Virus record (IMG/VR): IMGVR_UViG_3300035206_000326
Coordinates: 1-29,639 of that record
Source of the DNA: a virus
Length of the DNA: 29,639 nt
Strand: one strand, 5' to 3'
The notes beneath the pieces were generated by a model that did no database searches, was not told the origin of the DNA, and was given only the letters and a program-made list of their open reading frames with translations. Both the position numbers and the translations under genes were made by a program. Below are positions 22,621-29,386 of the stretch, one piece after another (position 1 is the first letter of the stretch; each line of letters starts with the position of its first letter).

Positions 22621-23277
22621 ATGAAAACGGATAGAAAATTAGGATATCAAGTTAAAAGATATCTTATTAAAAAAGGTGTAGAAACACCTATAGTTGAGGT
22701 CAAATTGGGTCGTGATGAAAAGATAGATTTAATTAGAGCTAATATGAGAACGATTATTGAAGTTCTTGGACTTGATACAACAGATGATTCAATTAAAGAT
22801 ACAGCGGCAAGAGTCGGGAAAATGTATGTTGATGAACTTTGTGCAGGAATGGATTATGAAAGATTTCCTGCCGTTACAAGATTCGATAATAAAATGGGAT
22901 ACAATCAAATGGTTTTACAAAAAGATATTACATTTCATTCAATGTGTGAACATCATTTTGTAAATTTTCATGGTCTAGCTCAAATAGGTTATATTCCAAA
23001 TGGTAAAGTAGTTGGATTATCAAAATTGAATAGAATTGTAAACTTCTTTGCTAGAAGACCACAAGTACAAGAGAGATTAAATGAACAGATATTCTATGCT
23101 TTAGAATATATTTTAGGAACATCAGACATTGCTGTTTTAATGCAAGCAGAACATTTATGCGTTAAGTCAAGAGGAATACATGACCAGAATTCTGGTATGA
23201 CAACTTCAAAACTTGGCGGTGGATTTTATGATATTTCAAAACTTAGAAATGAATTTATGGTGTTAGCGACAAAATGA
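22621..23277 (+). CDS. folE: GTP cyclohydrolase I
   Basis: FolE converts GTP to dihydroneopterin triphosphate, feeding QueD. The zinc-site block 'SMCEHHFVNFHG' and later 'AEHLCVKSRGIHDQNSGMTTS' supply the Cys and His ligands, and 'GLSKLNRIVNFFARRPQVQERL' is the family signature. The 218 residues match bacterial FolE I (E. coli 222). The N-terminus carries about 35 residues before the conserved 'RANMRTIIEVLGLD'. With queD, queE and queC it completes the route from GTP to preQ0, so the phage does not depend on host preQ0 synthesis. It overlaps the next gene by 4 nt (ATGA). Confidence 0.97.
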   Translation: MKTDRKLGYQVKRYLIKKGVETPIVEVKLGRDEKIDLIRANMRTIIEVLGLDTTDDSIKDTAARVGKMYVDELCAGMDYERFPAVTRFDNKMGYNQMVLQKDITFHSMCEHHFVNFHGLAQIGYIPNGKVVGLSKLNRIVNFFARRPQVQERLNEQIFYALEYILGTSDIAVLMQAEHLCVKSRGIHDQNSGMTTSKLGGGFYDISKLRNEFMVLATK

Positions 23278-23573
23278 CTCAAAATCCTAGTCCAGAAGAA
23301 TTAAAGAATTCCAACAGATGGTTTAAATCGGCCACACCTAAATATACTCCAGATTGGTATATTAAATGGGTATCTAGTGTCTTTATTCTTGTTGCAATGT
23401 CAATGAGAGGGGTAGAAGGATTACAATTATATGATTTAATTTTCTCAATTACTGGAGTTGCTGGTTGGTTAGTAGTCGCAGCAATATGGGAAGATAGATC
23501 ATTAATTATGTTAAACTCTTTTGGTTTATTATTATTGTTAAAGAATTTAATTACAGCGGTGGTCGGTCAATGA
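23274..23573 (+). CDS. Small multi-span membrane protein inside the deazaguanine cassette
   Basis: The 99-residue protein has a soluble N-terminus (MTQNPSPEELKNSNRWFKSA) and three hydrophobic stretches, about residues 32-46, 50-70 and 77-96. Charged residues (RGVEG, 'WEDRS') separate the spans. It is coupled by ATGA overlaps to folE upstream and to the dpdA-like gene downstream, so it belongs to the cassette in expression. I recognise no family. A transporter for a queuosine precursor (such as YhhQ or QueT) would be attractive but is normally larger, and nothing in the sequence supports it. Confidence 0.8.
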   Translation: MTQNPSPEELKNSNRWFKSATPKYTPDWYIKWVSSVFILVAMSMRGVEGLQLYDLIFSITGVAGWLVVAAIWEDRSLIMLNSFGLLLLLKNLITAVVGQ

Positions 23574-24856
23574 AATTTGAATATGTAATCTCAGGACTGA
23601 CTATGGGAATAGATGATCTTTATTACAATCCCAAAGTTGCGGCTCCTTATATTCATCATATGAATCAAAAGATTATAGACATGAATGAGAAATATGACAA
23701 TCAGAATATGTCTATACTTTTTAATGCTCATACTGAAAGAACGCATGGTGTAACTATGAACGAAACTATGAGTCATAGCTGGCACAGAATATTTGCTGAT
23801 TCAGGTGGATTACAATTAGCTAGAATGAAAAGTGGAATTACTGATACAGTAAAAGATAAGATTTATCATCATCAAGCTAAGTATTGTGATGTAGCTATGA
23901 TTTTTGATGAAATACCTTGTGAGTATGATTTAACTCTCACAGGTGGTAATTCTATGAAAGCTTCTACTGTTGGTAGAAGATTTGTTAGAGAAGATTTAGA
24001 AAAGACAGCAATAGCGACTAGAGATAATGTCAAAAGACAAATAGAAGTATTTAAAAAAGAAAACTCAAGAGCTAAAATCATGTTAATTTCACAAGGGCAA
24101 GATGTTGACTCGTGGAGAAAATACATTGAAGTTATTTGTGATGGATTAGATGATGAAGAAGTAGAAACAATGTGCACAGGTATATCACTTGGTTCACAAT
24201 GTAATGGTAATCACTTTGCTCATAGGATGGAAATGATATATGCTTCAAGAGAGTATCAAGTGCCAGATTCATTAAGAAAGAACATACACTTACTAGGCGT
24301 AGGCAATCCAAATGCTCTCATGCCGTTCATAGTGTCTCCTAAGTACTTTAATTTCATAGATAACCTATCTTATGATTCTAGTTCACATGCTTCATCTTGG
24401 TTTTTTTCAAGATATAGAGATAAGAATTATAAACAAATTACATTAGAAGCTCCATTTAGATCAAAGAAACTATTACAAGATATTGTTCAAAATGATTTAG
24501 CACCTGTAATAGAAGATATTTTAAATGATCATAGAGAAGCGTTTGCTGAGTATAATATAACAACTATAGAACAAATTATTGATGAATCTACTAAATGGTC
24601 AGTTCATAATAAAGATAAAGAAAGAAAATTTATTAGACCTGGTGGAGAAGATGCTTATAGATTATTAGTTTGGTATTGGGTTACAAATACTGTACAACAT
24701 TTCATGGACGAATTAAATAGAAGAATTATTAAACCACATGATGAAACAGGTTTATCAAATATTAATAATTATGAAGAATTTACAAAATATTGGTTGCCAA
24801 GACAAAGGGCACCAGAAAAAGTTCCTGAATATTGGCCGGTGAGGTTAGATGTATGA
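23570..24856 (+). CDS. dpdA: DpdA-like DNA guanine transglycosylase (TGT family)
   Basis: DpdA proteins are DNA-acting relatives of tRNA-guanine transglycosylase that exchange guanine for preQ0. The TIM-barrel motifs are present: ADSGGLQL (Asp77-Gln82) for base recognition, 'MIFDEIP' with Asp113, 'GISLGSQCNG', 'HLLGVGNP', and FIDNLSYDSSS, where Asp264 or Asp269 is the candidate nucleophile. The 428 residues have a helical C-terminal extension and lack the CxCxxC zinc-binding end of bacterial Tgt, which argues for DNA over tRNA as the substrate. Placement after folE, and co-transcription with gp45/gp44, also points to DNA modification. A tRNA-modifying role cannot be excluded from sequence alone. 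Confidence 0.87.
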   Translation: MKFEYVISGLTMGIDDLYYNPKVAAPYIHHMNQKIIDMNEKYDNQNMSILFNAHTERTHGVTMNETMSHSWHRIFADSGGLQLARMKSGITDTVKDKIYHHQAKYCDVAMIFDEIPCEYDLTLTGGNSMKASTVGRRFVREDLEKTAIATRDNVKRQIEVFKKENSRAKIMLISQGQDVDSWRKYIEVICDGLDDEEVETMCTGISLGSQCNGNHFAHRMEMIYASREYQVPDSLRKNIHLLGVGNPNALMPFIVSPKYFNFIDNLSYDSSSHASSWFFSRYRDKNYKQITLEAPFRSKKLLQDIVQNDLAPVIEDILNDHREAFAEYNITTIEQIIDESTKWSVHNKDKERKFIRPGGEDAYRLLVWYWVTNTVQHFMDELNRRIIKPHDETGLSNINNYEEFTKYWLPRQRAPEKVPEYWPVRLDV

Positions 24857-24933
24857 AGCCATTAGATTTTTTAATAATTATCGGACCAATGCTCATACTT
24901 ATTATTATTGGGGTAATAGTATATGTTTACTAA
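24853..24933 (+). CDS. Predicted 26-residue membrane peptide
   Basis: ATG 24853 (ATGA overlap with dpdA) to TAA 24933 encodes MKPLDF followed by LIIIGPMLILIIIGVIVYVY, a nearly pure hydrophobic span. It overlaps the PRTase start by 11 nt, so it bridges the 66-nt gap between dpdA and that gene without leaving untranslated mRNA. Precise overlaps at both ends support translation. No homologue is known to me. Confidence 0.52.
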   Translation: MKPLDFLIIIGPMLILIIIGVIVYVY

Positions 24934-25408
24934 AGACGATAAAACATATTATACTTGGAGTGATTACGAAGCTGATATACATCAGATTAGAGATTTTGAA
25001 TTTGATCATGTAGTTGGTATCTATCGAGGTAGCTTGCCCATGGCGGTTCATATATCAAATGTATTTGAAGTACCTATGTCAATAGTAGGATTTCAAACAA
25101 GAGACGGAAAAGATGATCAACCTTATATGATTAAGGCAGGACCACACCCAGAGAAAATGCTTATTGTAGATGATATCTATGATACTGGAAAAACAATGGC
25201 AGGAGTCATACGATATCTAACACATTACTCTGCAGATAACCTTCAAGGCTTTTGTCTTTTCGGAAAAGAAAATAAATTCAATGTATCTTACGCTAACGAA
25301 CATGATGGTTCATGGATTGTATTTCCATGGGAGTTCATGGAAGTTCCTCTACGAATGCCTGACCATGTAGAAGATTTTGAAAAGTTGGTAGAAGATGAAT
25401 CCGTTTGA
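24923..25408 (+). CDS. Type I phosphoribosyltransferase, probably 6-oxopurine type
   Basis: The 161 residues contain the PRPP-binding signature MLIVDDIYDTGKT (Asp83, Asp84) and the upstream 'VVGIYRGSLPMAVHI' loop, as in xanthine-guanine and hypoxanthine PRTases. Such enzymes transfer phosphoribose from PRPP to a free purine base. The hood region after the signature is short, and 'WIVFPWEFME' resembles the purine-binding end of Gpt-like enzymes. It lies directly after the dpdA-like gene, whose reaction releases free guanine, so salvage to GMP is a coherent role, though inferred. It overlaps gp62 by 14 nt. Confidence 0.88.
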   Translation: MFTKDDKTYYTWSDYEADIHQIRDFEFDHVVGIYRGSLPMAVHISNVFEVPMSIVGFQTRDGKDDQPYMIKAGPHPEKMLIVDDIYDTGKTMAGVIRYLTHYSADNLQGFCLFGKENKFNVSYANEHDGSWIVFPWEFMEVPLRMPDHVEDFEKLVEDESV

Positions 25409-25769
25409 TTTTGTTAAATCCATAACTTACACTAAAAAAGACATCATGCATGACTTGAATGAGTCAGAGTATGAACCCTTTCTTGTCAACCGTGCACTCG
25501 CATATTATCAAGATTGTATTCTATACGCTAATGAAATGAATCGTAGATTTGAGGTTTCGAATCGTTTACAATATCACTATTTACTAAATACAATTAGAAA
25601 AAGAAAAAGGTTTGCCAAATGGATCAAACCTACACAAATTGATGATCTAAGAGTCGTTATGAAATATTACTCAATATCTAGAGAAAAAGCAGAAGAATAT
25701 TTAACGATATTATCAGATCAGGAAATTAATATTCTCAGGAAAAAAATGAATAAAGGTGGAGTGAAATGA
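25395..25769 (+). CDS. 62: gp62 clamp loader small subunit
   Basis: gp62 is the non-ATPase subunit of the T4 clamp loader. The protein has 124 residues, shorter than T4 gp62 (187), which is usual in marine T4-like phages. The best match is the C-terminal half, 'IRKRKRFAKWIKPTQIDDLRVVMKYYSISREKAEEYLTIL', against the T4 stretch with RGKRYGKWAK and NYKSILT. 'EPFLVNRALAYYQDCILYANEMN' is the other conserved block. It sits between the PRTase and regA; the 62-regA pair keeps T4 order while gp44 is 5 kb upstream. The start overlaps the PRTase by 14 nt and the stop shares ATGA with regA. Confidence 0.87.
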   Translation: MNPFDFVKSITYTKKDIMHDLNESEYEPFLVNRALAYYQDCILYANEMNRRFEVSNRLQYHYLLNTIRKRKRFAKWIKPTQIDDLRVVMKYYSISREKAEEYLTILSDQEINILRKKMNKGGVK

Positions 25770-26164
25770 GTTATGGCATAGAAGATATGTTAGAAATTTC
25801 ATTTAAGGAAAATGACGATTTTCTAAAAATTAGAGAAACATTAACAAGAATTGGTGTGGCATCGCGAAAGGACAAAACTTTATATCAGTCATGTCACATA
25901 CTACACAAACGAGGTAAGTATTATCTGGTTCATTTTAAGGAGTTGTTCGCGTTAGACGGTAAAGAATCATCAATCACAGAAAATGATTTAGCCAGAAGAA
26001 ACGCAATTGCTAGATTATTAGAAGAATGGGATTTACTCTCAATATTAGATGAAGAACAATCATCAACACCATTAGCCCCAATGAGTCAGATTAAAGTATT
26101 ACCACACAAGGAAAAACCTGAGTGGAATTTAGTCGCTAAGTACAACATTGGGAACGCTAAATGA
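25766..26164 (+). CDS. regA: RegA translational repressor
   Basis: RegA binds the start regions of many phage early mRNAs and blocks translation, including those of the clamp and clamp-loader genes in T4. The 132 residues (T4: 122) match closely through 'FLKIRETLTRIGVASRKDKT', 'LYQSCHILHKRGKYYLVHFKE', 'RRNAIARLLEEWDL' and the C-terminus 'EWNLVAKYNIGN'. The first eight residues (MSYGIEDM) are extra relative to T4. It is the last core gene of the operon that starts at 18499 and so may feed back on that operon. The stop overlaps the lipase start (ATGA). Confidence 0.97.
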   Translation: MSYGIEDMLEISFKENDDFLKIRETLTRIGVASRKDKTLYQSCHILHKRGKYYLVHFKELFALDGKESSITENDLARRNAIARLLEEWDLLSILDEEQSSTPLAPMSQIKVLPHKEKPEWNLVAKYNIGNAK

Positions 26165-26949
26165 TAGAATTTGAGCACGAGAAACAACGAAGATTAGTAT
26201 TCGCGAAGTTTTCTAAATACGCATATTTAAATCCAGACGAAGCACGAACAGCAGCAAAAGTAGAAGGTTTTCCTAAAACCGAATTTGTTAATATTGATGG
26301 TGCACAAGCATATGTTTTTTACAACAAAACAGATTTAATTATAGCATGTAGAGGAACTCAACCTGGTGATATGAACGATATTTATGCTGATTTACAAGTC
26401 TTTCAGGCGGATTCAGTTACAGGGAATAAAATTCATCAAGGTTTCAAAGAAGAAGTAGATAAAATTTATGATGACGTTGAATCAATATTAGCAAGGAGAG
26501 GACTAGCTAAAAAGATTTGGTGTTGCGGTCATTCATTGGGTGGTGCAATGGTCACTATATTAGCACAGAGATTAGAATTCAAAGGTGGGTATGATGTAGA
26601 CACATTGTATACTTATGGCTCACCTAGGGCAGGCGGTCCTAAATTTAGAGCATGGTGCGACAAGCACTTGAATCATCAAAGATTCGTTAATAATAATGAT
26701 GTTGTTCCTTGTGTCCCAACATTTTTTCGTTGGAGACATTCAGGAAAATGTAATTATATTACATCAAAAGGAGAGGTGACTAATCTTGGTCGTTGGAGTT
26801 CTGAAAGAATTCGCGACAAGGGTTGGAGTTTAATTAAGACTATATTTAAAGGCAGATTTGATTTAGTATCAGATCATAATATAAATGATTATATTTTACA
26901 TTTAGAAAATAGCAGAGGCTTTATAACCCAGCAAGAATTAGATACATAA
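26161..26949 (+). CDS. Class 3 lipase-like alpha/beta hydrolase
   Basis: The 262-residue protein shows the nucleophile elbow GHSLGGA (Ser125) preceded by 'KIWCCG', an 'IIACRGT' oxyanion segment, 'YTYGSPRAGGPKF', 'RFVNNNDVVPCVP' with the catalytic Asp, and 'VSDHNINDYI' with the catalytic His. This is the complete order of a lipase_3 (triacylglycerol lipase/phospholipase) fold. There is no signal peptide, so it is cytoplasmic or delivered another way. A role in host membrane breakdown at lysis or lipid turnover is possible but not shown. It is coupled to regA by ATGA, and a late-type promoter box lies at its 3' end. Confidence 0.9.
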   Translation: MIEFEHEKQRRLVFAKFSKYAYLNPDEARTAAKVEGFPKTEFVNIDGAQAYVFYNKTDLIIACRGTQPGDMNDIYADLQVFQADSVTGNKIHQGFKEEVDKIYDDVESILARRGLAKKIWCCGHSLGGAMVTILAQRLEFKGGYDVDTLYTYGSPRAGGPKFRAWCDKHLNHQRFVNNNDVVPCVPTFFRWRHSGKCNYITSKGEVTNLGRWSSERIRDKGWSLIKTIFKGRFDLVSDHNINDYILHLENSRGFITQQELDT

Positions 26950-26952
26950 ATA
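26945..26952 (+). promoter_or_regulatory. Probable late promoter (CATAAATA) at the lipase stop
   Basis: CATAAATA differs from the late consensus TATAAATA at one position and ends exactly 6 nt before ATG 26959, the same spacing as the boxes at 2559 and 29251. It would start the operon that ends at the terminator at 29223. Confidence 0.5.
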
Positions 26953-26958
26953 CATCTT

Positions 26959-27246
26959 ATGTATTGGTTTTTAATTAAAAGTATTGTTGCAACTGTCCTT
27001 AGTAGTCAAGTTTATGAATGGTATGCAAGTACGAAGGTTGGAATATATTTTCAAAATCGTATAGATCAGTTTTTAGAATACATAGCTAAAAAATATGATA
27101 TTACTTTGATGAAAAAACAATCAAGGTTTGAAAGAGATTATCCTTTGATGATGGAAAGAATAGAAGCACTTGAAAATAGACAAGATGCAAGAATATATAC
27201 TGATAATGATTATATTAATCAAGTTATAGGGAAGAAAGAAGACTAG
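26959..27246 (+). CDS. Small membrane-anchored coiled-coil protein, function unknown
   Basis: The 95-residue protein starts MYWFLIKSIVATVLSSQVYEW, a hydrophobic N-terminal anchor, followed by amphipathic helix and a probable short coiled coil (FERDYPLMMERIEALENRQDA). It ends in charged GKKED. I recognise no family. The start follows a CATAAATA box by 6 nt and lacks a Shine-Dalgarno, so late leaderless expression is predicted. The stop codon overlaps the GTG start of the RimK-RimB-like gene by one base, suggesting coordinated synthesis with it. Confidence 0.75.
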   Translation: MYWFLIKSIVATVLSSQVYEWYASTKVGIYFQNRIDQFLEYIAKKYDITLMKKQSRFERDYPLMMERIEALENRQDARIYTDNDYINQVIGKKED

Positions 27247-28619
27247 TGGAAAAATTTAAATCATTTATAACAGAAGCTAAAGATGAAAAATATCGTGTTT
27301 TAGTTATTTCTGGTGAACCCACAAAAGGTGGACTTTTCCATACGGCTCAAAGATTTGTAGATGAAGCAAAGGCCTCTGGCCATGAAGTTTATGTAGCATA
27401 TCCAACTGCTTACATTAGATATGAAGATAATGCATTCTTTATTCATAATGTAGATGATAAAAAAGGATTTGAAATAAGTTCTCTTAATACAGTAGCATTT
27501 GTTCGTAGATCAGTTACAATAAAAAAGAGTTGGTCAGACATGATTTCTCAATTAGAAAAGATTGGGATATGTATGGTCAATTCTAGAAATACTATAGAAT
27601 TAGCTTCTGACAAATATAGGACTTATTTAAAATTAAAAGATTTTGGTTTGACACAGCCTAATACAGTTCTTATACCAAATAAAGATGGCGTAGGAGAAGC
27701 ATTAACAACATTAGATAGTGAGTTTCCAATCATAATGAAAACATTGGAAGGATCAAAAGGTGTTGGTGTTTTGTTTGTTGAATCAGAACGCTCATTAGAA
27801 TCCTTAGTTCAATTACTTTATGCTCAAGACAAAAATACAGATTTATTGATTCAAGAATATATTAAAACACCTTATGATGTGCGCGTGATAGTGCTCGAAG
27901 GAAAAATCTTAGGTGCTATGCGGAGAGATGTAATAGAAGGAGATTTTCGTTCAAATGTATCTCAAGGTGCGAAAGTTAAAGAATATAAATTAACAGAATT
28001 AGAAATGGAACAAAGTTTGTTAGCATCAAAAGCAATAGATGGTTCATGGACTGCAGTAGATTTTATTCCTTCAGAGAATATAGAAAAAGAGCCACCTTAT
28101 ATTCTTGAAGTTAATCATTCGCCAGGCACTAGAGGTATTGAAGATGCTACTAAGGAAAATATAGTAAAAACTCTTGTTAAATATTATGCTGATCCAGATA
28201 ATAGAATATCCGTTCCGACACAATGTGGTTATTTTGAGGTTGTAAATGTAAAACCTTTTGGAGAATTAGTTGCTAAATTTGATACAGGGAATTCAGGAAG
28301 AGCAGTTTTACATGCTGAAGATGTAAAAATAGCTGGTAAGAAAATTAGTTTTAAATTGCGTGGAAAAAGAATATCTAAAAGAATTGTTGATTATAGTGAA
28401 CTGCGTACTGGTGGTGGAGAAGAAAAAAGACCTATAATTGAATTAGATGTTGACTTTGCCGGAACAGTTTATGAAGATGTTCAATTTGGATTAGATGACA
28501 GAAGTGATATGTCTACAGATGTTTTATTAAATCAAGATACAATGACTAGAATGAATGTCATGGTTAATCCAAATAGAAAGTATGTAATTACAACTAAATT
28601 TACTATAATAAAAGACTAA
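27246..28619 (+). CDS. RimK-like ATP-grasp ligase fused to RimB-like retropepsin domain, with a capsid-targeting-like leader
   Basis: Three parts are visible in 457 residues. Residues 1-11 (MEKFKSFITEA) resemble the leader of T4 internal head proteins, with a gp21-like I-T-E/A cut after Glu10. Residues 18-320 are an ATP-grasp ligase of the RimK type: 'PIIMKTLEGSKGVGV', 'LLIQEYI', 'DVRVIVLEGKILGAM', 'WTAVDFI' and the metal-binding EVN in 'ILEVNHSPG'. Residues 330-457 match the retropepsin-like 'ATP-dependent zinc protease' family: FDTGNS (Asp346), 'RPIIELDVDF', 'FGLDDRSDMSTDVLL'. In bacteria RimK adds glutamates to ribosomal protein S6 and RimB is a retropepsin-like partner. The start is GTG, one base into the previous stop. 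Confidence 0.85.
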   Translation: MEKFKSFITEAKDEKYRVLVISGEPTKGGLFHTAQRFVDEAKASGHEVYVAYPTAYIRYEDNAFFIHNVDDKKGFEISSLNTVAFVRRSVTIKKSWSDMISQLEKIGICMVNSRNTIELASDKYRTYLKLKDFGLTQPNTVLIPNKDGVGEALTTLDSEFPIIMKTLEGSKGVGVLFVESERSLESLVQLLYAQDKNTDLLIQEYIKTPYDVRVIVLEGKILGAMRRDVIEGDFRSNVSQGAKVKEYKLTELEMEQSLLASKAIDGSWTAVDFIPSENIEKEPPYILEVNHSPGTRGIEDATKENIVKTLVKYYADPDNRISVPTQCGYFEVVNVKPFGELVAKFDTGNSGRAVLHAEDVKIAGKKISFKLRGKRISKRIVDYSELRTGGGEEKRPIIELDVDFAGTVYEDVQFGLDDRSDMSTDVLLNQDTMTRMNVMVNPNRKYVITTKFTIIKD

Positions 28620-29026
28620 TGGAATTTTTAGAAGAATTTAATAAAAAGTTCAAGTATCAATACGATAGAGATCAGTATGGTTCTCGCGATGCTTGGTATG
28701 TTATGAACCATGAACCATATAATGGAGATTGCGAAGATTATTCATTAACCCTTCTATTCAATTTAAAGGATAGAAAGTGGGAGAAATTTCTACTCAGTTT
28801 ACTTACGAGAGAAAGTAAAATTTGTCATTGTAAAGTAAGAGGGAACGGCCACGCTGTTCTTAGATATAAGGGTAGATATATTGATAACATTCAAAAGAAA
28901 TGGTGTACAAAAGAGTATATGGAAAATAGAGATTATAAGTTTTCCAGCTGGTTGTATATTCCATATCAAGTTGTTATCAAATTAGTTATTGGATTTTTTC
29001 AAACTAGAAAGAGGAAAGAAATATGA
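28619..29026 (+). CDS. Transglutaminase-like cysteine peptidase
   Basis: The 135 residues carry the triad of the transglutaminase-like cysteine peptidase fold (BTLCP-type): Cys38 in GDCEDYS, His78 in GNGHAVL and Asp89 in RYIDN. The order and spacing are right, and the protein is a minimal version of the domain; bacterial BTLCPs are periplasmic and have signal peptides, while this one has none. The C-terminus has a hydrophobic patch (YQVVIKLVIGFF) that may contact membrane. It overlaps the RimK-RimB-like gene by one base and the next small gene by 4 nt, so both proteins are made together, perhaps to process a common target. Confidence 0.8.
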   Translation: MEFLEEFNKKFKYQYDRDQYGSRDAWYVMNHEPYNGDCEDYSLTLLFNLKDRKWEKFLLSLLTRESKICHCKVRGNGHAVLRYKGRYIDNIQKKWCTKEYMENRDYKFSSWLYIPYQVVIKLVIGFFQTRKRKEI

Positions 29027-29193
29027 AAAAGATGACCGATTGGATTAAGGCCAGAATGGCCGAAAGAACATCATGGGATGGCGCTACCATCATTGCAATA
29101 AGTGTAATGGTATTAGTTGCAACTCCTATAGTCAAGTTTTTAGCATGGCCAGCATTAATTTATGGCGTATGGACTTTATACCAAGGAGAATAA
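29023..29193 (+). CDS. Small membrane protein (56 aa)
   Basis: ATG 29023 is preceded by AGGAAAG 6 nt upstream and shares ATGA with the peptidase stop. The product begins MKKMTDWIKARMAERTSWDG and has a hydrophobic C-terminal region (ATIIAISVMVLVATPIVKF, then 'LAWPALIYGVWTLYQGE'), probably two spans. The 'TSWDGATI...WPALIYG' pattern is familiar from small membrane proteins of marine T4-like phages, function unknown. It is the last gene before the terminator at 29223. Confidence 0.72.
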   Translation: MKKMTDWIKARMAERTSWDGATIIAISVMVLVATPIVKFLAWPALIYGVWTLYQGE

Positions 29194-29222
29194 TTCCTTA
29201 AAATAAATTGACTTTATACAAG

Positions 29223-29252
29223 AAAAGGGCGTGTTTGACACGCCTTTTTTTA
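29223..29252 (+). terminator. Rho-independent terminator
   Basis: GGCGTG (29228-29233) pairs with CACGCC (29239-29244) around loop TTTGA, extended by AAAAG with the following T run. It closes the operon from 26959 and overlaps the next late promoter by two bases, as does the pair at 2533/2559. Confidence 0.9.
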
Positions 29253-29258
29253 TAAATA
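29251..29258 (+). promoter_or_regulatory. T4-type late promoter (TATAAATA) abutting a start codon
   Basis: An exact late promoter box directly after a strong terminator, with 6 nt to ATG 29265. It would serve the 31-residue membrane peptide and the secreted repeat protein. Confidence 0.78.
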
Positions 29259-29264
29259 GTATAT

Positions 29265-29360
29265 ATGAAACAAACAATCAGGTTAGGATTATTCGGAATA
29301 TGGTATTTGATGTGGGCATATCTGTTTGTTTCTCTTATAACTAATTACATCAATTTTTAA
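29265..29360 (+). CDS. Predicted 31-residue membrane peptide, late
   Basis: ATG 29265 to TAA 29360 encodes MKQTIRLGLFGIWYLMWAYL and a short remainder (FVSLITNYINF), one hydrophobic span with a basic N-terminus. The ATG is 6 nt from a TATAAATA box, so it would be the very first codon of the transcript. It may act as a leader for the following gene at 29387, which has its own GGAG site. No homologue is recognised. Confidence 0.55.
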   Translation: MKQTIRLGLFGIWYLMWAYLFVSLITNYINF

Positions 29361-29386
29361 ACAAGGAAAAACCTTGATGGAGAACC

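Noticed and set aside
20394-23277. The que genes as a tRNA queuosine pathway
   Set aside because: No QueF, QueA or bacterial-type Tgt is present; the TGT-like protein lacks the zinc-binding end, so DNA is the better target. Not fully excluded.
29361-29378. AAGG-AAAAA-CCTT hairpin as a terminator
   Set aside because: Only four pairs and no T run; it precedes a gene with its own GGAG site.
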